Assembly: GCA_021779635.1 (NCBI GenBank)
Contig: JAJYAH010000315.1
Location: 1 to 7,646 of the forward strand
Source: Pseudomonadota bacterium
GTDB lineage: Bacteria > Pseudomonadota > Alphaproteobacteria > Rhizobiales > Xanthobacteraceae
Length of the DNA stretch: 7,646 bases
Direction of reading: 5' to 3'
Positions 4,997 to 7,646 of this stretch are shown here, piece after piece. The position numbers and the translations under genes were made by a program. Positions within the stretch are counted from its first letter, which is position 1; each line of letters starts with the position of its first letter. The notes under the pieces were generated by a model, which did no database searches, was not told where the DNA came from, and saw nothing but the letters and a program-made list of their open reading frames with translations.

Positions 4997-5806
4997 GTCG
5001 ACGAACACACCGCGTGGTAGAAGCGCTATCTGTCAGCGAAGCGCTACGTCTACATCTGGGCCGATGGCATCCATCTCCAGGCGTGCCTCGAAGACGAAAG
5101 GCAGTGCATCCTGCTGGTGCTGATCGGCGCGACGCCGGAAGGCCGCAAGGAACTGGTCGGCTTCACCGATGGCGCCCGCGAGAGCGCGCACGACTGGCGC
5201 GACCTGCTGCTCGACCTGAAGCGGCGCGGGCTCGACGTGCCGCCGCGGCTCGCCATCGCCGATGGCGCGCTCGGGTTCTGGAAGGCCGCCGGTGAGGTCT
5301 GGCCGAAAACGCGCGAGCAGCGCTGCTGGGTGCACAAGACCGCAAACGTGATCGCCAAGTTGCCGAAGAGCCAGCAGCCGAAAGCCAAACGCGCGTTGCA
5401 GGAGATATGGATGGCCGAAACCAAGGCCGCCGCCGAGCTGTCGTTCGACGCCTTCATCGAGAGCTACACGCCCAAATACGCGAAGGCGGCCGACTGCCTG
5501 AGCAAGGATCGGGACACACTACTGGCGTTCTACGACTTCCCGGCCGAGCACTGGAAACACCTGCGGACGACCAATCCCATTGAAAGCACCTTCGCCACCG
5601 TGCGCCACCGCACGATCCGATCGAAGGGATGCCTGTCCAACAGGACGGCGCTCGCCATGGTCTTCAAACTGCTCGAGGGCGCGCAGAAAAGCCGGCGTCG
5701 TCTCGACGGCCACAACCAGTTGCCAAAACTCGGTGTGACGTTCAACGACGGGATCGAGGTCATCGCCAAGCTGACCGACCGTCAGCCCGCAACCGCCGCC
5801 GCCTGA
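4997..5806 (+). pseudogene. IS256-family transposase, 5'-truncated with an internal stop
   Basis: The frame from 4997 reads VDEHTAW, then a TAG at 5018-5020, then continues without a break (KRYLSAKRYVYIWADGIHL) to the TGA at 5804-5806, about 269 codons in all. The family is normally about 400 residues, so the N-terminal DNA-binding third is absent. The catalytic DDE residues survive: D in WADG (5063-5065), D in AIADGALGFW (5261-5263) and E in TTNPIES (5582-5584). The CWVHKTANV motif and the STFATVRHRTIRSKG stretch are also intact. The tryptophan before TAG is normally followed by a polar residue such as Q, so CAG to TAG is a likely change. The intact part could start only at an internal GTG near 5117, which lies beyond the first D, so no active enzyme is expected. 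Upstream of 4997 the sequence switches to the intron and its short flank. Confidence 0.85.
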
Positions 5807-5828
5807 CCGGCCCCGCCGTCACCAAAAA

Positions 5829-5840
5829 TTGGCGATAGCT
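5829..5840 (-). repeat. Candidate right terminal inverted repeat
   Basis: TTGGCGATAGCT, 22 nt after the transposase stop, is the exact reverse complement of 4118-4129. Its place, just behind the transposase gene, fits the right end of an IS256-family element. Confidence 0.55.
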
Positions 5841-5841
5841 C

Positions 5842-6010
5842 GCATGGCCACCTCCATTGCTTATCGGTCCGGCTTTGCTTAAACGTTATCTAACCTAGCG
5901 AGACTGTTACCAACTATTGCTATCGAAGAAGTCCATCGACCAGCATTGAAAATCCATTGCATCAGCCCGACGTTGGCATAATGGCTGCCGCAGAGGACAA
6001 GTTCGTCGTT
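5842..6010. other. Spacer, no gene seen
   Basis: AT-richer than its surroundings. It lies downstream of both the IS remnant (plus strand) and the 37-residue membrane protein (minus strand). Only very short frames are present, and I see no strong terminator hairpin. Confidence 0.4.
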
Positions 6011-6124
6011 TCAAAAGAAAAGATAGGCGAGGACCGCAAGAGGCACAGCCACGATGCCGAAACCTAGAGCGAGAAAGATCAGCGCGCCGAGCGAAGCGCG
6101 GTCGGATATCGAACGATCGTGCAT
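6011..6124 (-). CDS. 37-residue single-helix membrane protein
   Basis: The ATG is at 6124 on the minus strand and the TGA at 6013-6011. The start is marked by a near-perfect Shine-Dalgarno, CGGAGGAG (6140-6133), 8 nt before the ATG. The product begins with a polar, charged head (MHDRSISDRAS, residues 1-11). It is then one hydrophobic helix of about 25 residues rich in L, A, G, V and F, with a single proline, ending AYLFF at the C-terminus. This is the typical form of small inner-membrane proteins that accompany respiratory complexes, transporters or stress systems. I recognise no family, and no partner gene lies beside it: the regulator gene is divergent and an IS remnant lies downstream. The ribosome binding site and clean membrane character make it likely real despite its length. 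It may be a survivor of a larger operon lost on the IS side. Confidence 0.65.
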   Translation of the reverse strand: MHDRSISDRASLGALIFLALGFGIVAVPLAVLAYLFF

Positions 6125-6140
6125 GGTCACAACTCCTCCG

Positions 6141-6441
6141 GGTTCTCGTCGTTGGGTGCACCACGTCCCCACTGCTTAGGCAGAGGAGCGGCCGACCTTG
6201 GGGCGAGGCGCAGCCCGCAGGCCAGCCGCTCCACGGCACTCCGCCTCGGTAGATGGGGTCTCCGAGTCGACGCCGCATGCCGCATGCCGCATTACGACTT
6301 CCGGACTTGGGTGAGTTGGGTCCAAAGCCGGTTGCCGTATCGCGAACCCGAAGGCTGCGCGATTCTTTCGACGGAACTGTCTCAATGGAGCCGCCTCAGG
6401 ATTGCTGAGCTTGAGCAACAAGGTCCATATTACTGCCAAGA
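6141..6441. other. Divergent intergenic region with no supported gene
   Basis: About 300 nt lie between the small membrane protein (minus) and the TetR promoter (plus). Open frames span it on both strands, but their products have no domain character and no ribosome binding site. It contains three tandem 7-bp repeats at 6272-6292. A promoter for the small membrane protein should lie here on the minus strand, but none stands out. Confidence 0.4.
6272..6292. repeat. Three tandem copies of GCCGCAT
   Basis: GCCGCAT occurs three times head to tail with no mismatch (6272-6278, 6279-6285, 6286-6292). It may be slippage-generated or a cluster of protein-binding sites. It is not in a supported gene. 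Confidence 0.7.
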
Positions 6442-6470
6442 TTGAAACTATACCGTATTGTTTATATAAT
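6442..6470 (+). promoter_or_regulatory. Near-consensus sigma-70 promoter of the TetR gene
   Basis: The -35 box TTGAAA (6442-6447) and -10 box TATAAT (6465-6470) are separated by exactly 17 nt. Transcription should start near 6477, about 25 nt before the regulator's ATG. The -10 is a perfect match and the -35 matches at four of six positions. This is an unusually strong housekeeping promoter for such a GC-rich genome and stands out from its surroundings by its AT content. Confidence 0.75.
6449..6466. promoter_or_regulatory. Candidate TetR operator in the promoter spacer
   Basis: TATACCGTATTGTTTATA is an imperfect dyad with outer arms TATA/TATA, lying between the -35 and -10 boxes. TetR-family repressors commonly control their own genes through such dyads, so binding here would block RNA polymerase. 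The inner part of the dyad is poorly symmetrical, so this is suggestive only. Confidence 0.35.
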
Positions 6471-6501
6471 TCAAATTCAGGCGATCGACAAGGAGAATTG
6501 G

Positions 6502-7185
6502 ATGCCAGACGGAGGAGTTGACGGTTTGGTACGCCCGCCCGCCACCACCCCGCGGGGAAAGGGCGGACGCCCCACCCGCGAAGAGGCCGTCCGGCGTGAT
6601 GAGCGTTTGCTGGATGTCGCAGCAAGCCTGTTCATGGAACGGGGCTTTGAAGGCACGTCCATCGACGCGGTGGCGGAGACGGCCGGTGTGAGCAAGCCGA
6701 CCGTCTATGCGCGTTACCGCGACAAGCGCGATCTGTTTGCGGCTGTTCTGCGTGACAGAATTCGACGCTGGCTCGCGCCTTTATCGGCAGCGGCCGAGGC
6801 GGCTGGGGTCAATCCAAGGGGAATCGAGACGACGCTGCACGATCTGAGCCGCGATGTGCTGGCCCTCGCGTTGACGCCGGAGGCGATTACGCTGCGGCGA
6901 ATTCTAGCGGCACAGGCTGTCCGGTTTCCGGACCTGGCGAAGCTCGCGCATGAAGAGGGCTGGCTACGTGGAGTCAGGGCTGTCGCATCCCTGCTTCGGG
7001 AATTTGCCGCCCGCGGCCAGATCAAGGTGAAGGACCCCGCACTTGCGGCAGACCTATTCCTCAATCTTGTGCTTGGGACCTCCGAGCGTCTGGCGCTCTA
7101 CGGCATCGTGACCGATCCCAAGGTTCAGGAACGGCGGAGACAAGCTGCCGTCAAACTCTTTTTGATTGGCGTGAGCACTCGCTGA
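6502..7185 (+). CDS. TetR/AcrR-family transcriptional regulator
   Basis: 227 residues from the ATG at 6502, which has AGGAGA (6491-6496) 5 nt upstream. The same frame is open to 6442, but that start lies inside the promoter and is rejected. Residues 1-22 are a flexible glycine/proline-rich arm ending in GKGGRPT. About 26-79 form the TetR DNA-binding domain: helix 1 (LLDVAASLFMERGFEGTS), helix 2 (IDAVAETAGV), and the recognition helix with the signature SKPTVYARYRDKRDLF. Residues about 80-227 are an all-helical ligand-binding and dimerisation domain of AcrR/AefR type (TLRRILAAQAVRFPDLAKLA, LFLNLVLGTSERLAL). Such proteins usually repress a drug- or solvent-efflux system and respond to small hydrophobic ligands. 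No efflux gene is next to it: upstream is a small membrane protein on the other strand, and downstream is a convergent partial gene. Its target is therefore elsewhere, or only its own promoter. Confidence 0.92.
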   Translation: MPDGGVDGLVRPPATTPRGKGGRPTREEAVRRDERLLDVAASLFMERGFEGTSIDAVAETAGVSKPTVYARYRDKRDLFAAVLRDRIRRWLAPLSAAAEAAGVNPRGIETTLHDLSRDVLALALTPEAITLRRILAAQAVRFPDLAKLAHEEGWLRGVRAVASLLREFAARGQIKVKDPALAADLFLNLVLGTSERLALYGIVTDPKVQERRRQAAVKLFLIGVSTR

Positions 7186-7380
7186 ATTCAATCATAGAAT
7201 GACGAACGATTGACTGATGATTCCACCGATCCAGATCCAGCAATCTCTGGACTGAACAAACGCCATCCGGGAAACGATCGTTGAGATGCGCATCTGTCAT
7301 TTGCCGCGAAAGGCCTGGAGCGATCTATATAGCGCGATACTCGCTATCGGATATCTCGGGCGGCATGCTGGAAACCGCGA
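7186..7380. other. Intergenic region between convergent genes
   Basis: It separates the 3' ends of the TetR gene (plus) and the partial gene (minus). Two small inverted repeats are visible: TCCAG/CTGGA around CAATCT (about 7239-7254), and ATAGCG/CGCTAT around a 7-nt loop (about 7329-7347). Neither has a T-run, so intrinsic termination is not evident. No gene is seen. Confidence 0.4.
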
Positions 7381-7646
7381 TCAGAATTGACGGCTTGGTC
7401 GGATGAACTTCTTCGGCTTCGGTGGCGCCGCCGGGGCTATTACTGGGGTGATGCCATCCGGCCCCACTGCGTTCCGGGACGCCGAGGCGACCGGCGTCTC
7501 GCCGCTAACCTGTTCGCGGCCGACCTCGCGGCGCGGCCAGGCGAAATCGTCGGCGCGGCCAGCGGGTGGCGCCAGCGCTTCGCCCTTGACCATCGTCCGG
7601 GCCACCAAGGGATCCATCGCGGCCGGGCGCGAGCCGGGCCCGCCGA
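7381..7646 (-). CDS. C-terminal end of an unrecognised Pro/Ala-rich protein (partial)
   Basis: On the minus strand the frame is open from the right edge of the window to the TGA at 7383-7381, giving 87 visible residues; the start lies outside. The ATG at 7617 is probably internal, because the frame continues upstream and no Shine-Dalgarno precedes it. The sequence is low-complexity: rich in A, P, G and R, with a basic-proline tail (APAAPPKPKKFIRPSRQF). It has no hydrophobic helix, cysteine or catalytic motif. Such tails are common at the disordered C-terminus of rhizobial envelope or cell-wall proteins, but I cannot name the family. Third-position GC is high, supporting a real coding frame. 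Confidence 0.6.
   Translation of the reverse strand, partial: GGPGSRPAAMDPLVARTMVKGEALAPPAGRADDFAWPRREVGREQVSGETPVASASRNAVGPDGITPVIAPAAPPKPKKFIRPSRQF

Larger units (their letters stand above)
4118..5840 (+). mobile_element. Decayed IS256-family element carrying a group II intron
   Basis: A 12-bp sequence AGCTATCGCCAA at 4118-4129 recurs as its exact reverse complement at 5829-5840, just after the transposase stop; these are the candidate terminal inverted repeats. Between them lie a spacer (4130-4323), an antisense group II intron (about 4324-4983) and the 3' part of the transposase gene. Without the intron the element is only about 1.06 kb, short for this family by roughly the missing first third of the gene. 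The sequence beyond the two ends shows no clear target-site duplication, so the left end could have come from another copy or be a chance match. The element cannot move on its own. Confidence 0.5.

Noticed and set aside
4671..5123. Plus-strand open frame of 150 codons
   Set aside because: It is antisense to the structured 5' region of the group II intron and runs into the transposase in the wrong frame; the product is not protein-like.
5117..5806. Intact shorter transposase starting at GTG 5117
   Set aside because: This start lies beyond the first catalytic aspartate at 5063-5065 and has no ribosome binding site. The coding similarity continues upstream through a TAG codon, so the fragment is a pseudogene.
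6176..6625. Minus-strand open frame of 149 codons over the TetR start
   Set aside because: It crosses the TetR promoter and coding start antisense and has no ribosome binding site. A short hydrophobic patch (VSILAVIWTLLLKL) comes from antisense reading of the AT-rich promoter.
1..7646. CRISPR array, tRNA or rRNA gene, replication origin
   Set aside because: No regularly spaced repeats, no cloverleaf or conserved ribosomal RNA motifs and no iteron cluster were seen on either strand.

Overview
The window looks like an accessory, insertion-scarred stretch of a high-GC alphaproteobacterial chromosome, most likely from the Rhizobiales. This is an inference from GC and codon use, the rhizobial-type transposase, the HdeD/TetR gene types and the style of the spacers; no marker gene fixes the genus. 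It holds a few intact genes separated by decayed genes and mobile-element debris.

Left part (about 1-1905): four co-directional plus-strand genes. The first two are charged coiled-coil proteins, one partial and without a visible signal, one exported to the periplasm. They are followed by a short protein with a C-terminal glycine-rich membrane anchor (YqjD/ElaB/DUF883-like) and a two-helix membrane protein like the phage-holin superfamily III proteins (YqjE-like). The order recalls the enterobacterial yqjC-yqjD-yqjE stress cluster: a periplasmic helical protein, a membrane-anchored protein and a holin-like protein, probably acting together at the cell envelope.

Middle part (about 1906-4120): an HdeD-type (DUF308) membrane protein with an uncertain start, then short overlapping reading frames. 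Next come the N-terminal piece of an FAD-dependent oxidoreductase broken by an in-frame TGA, and a zinc-ribbon fragment fused behind it. This looks like a former operon in decay. A degenerate spacer follows.

Mobile part (about 4118-5841): the 3' two-thirds of an IS256-family transposase gene, bounded by a 12-bp inverted pair (4118-4129 and 5829-5840). Lodged antisense beside it is a compact group II intron of about 660 nt on the minus strand. Its 5' ribozyme region is about 540 nt long, and a domain V/VI pair is recognisable. The intron-encoded reverse transcriptase has been deleted down to about its first dozen codons. A hairpin loop in domain I carries a 6-nt complement to the sequence just upstream of the intron, as expected for EBS1-IBS1. 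This ORF-less intron is the most interesting object in the window.

Right part (about 5842-7646): a 37-residue single-helix membrane protein on the minus strand with an excellent ribosome binding site, a spacer with three tandem 7-bp repeats, and a TetR/AcrR regulator on the plus strand. The regulator is driven by a near-consensus sigma-70 promoter whose spacer holds an imperfect dyad. Last, the C-terminal end of an unrecognised proline/alanine-rich protein enters from the right edge on the minus strand.
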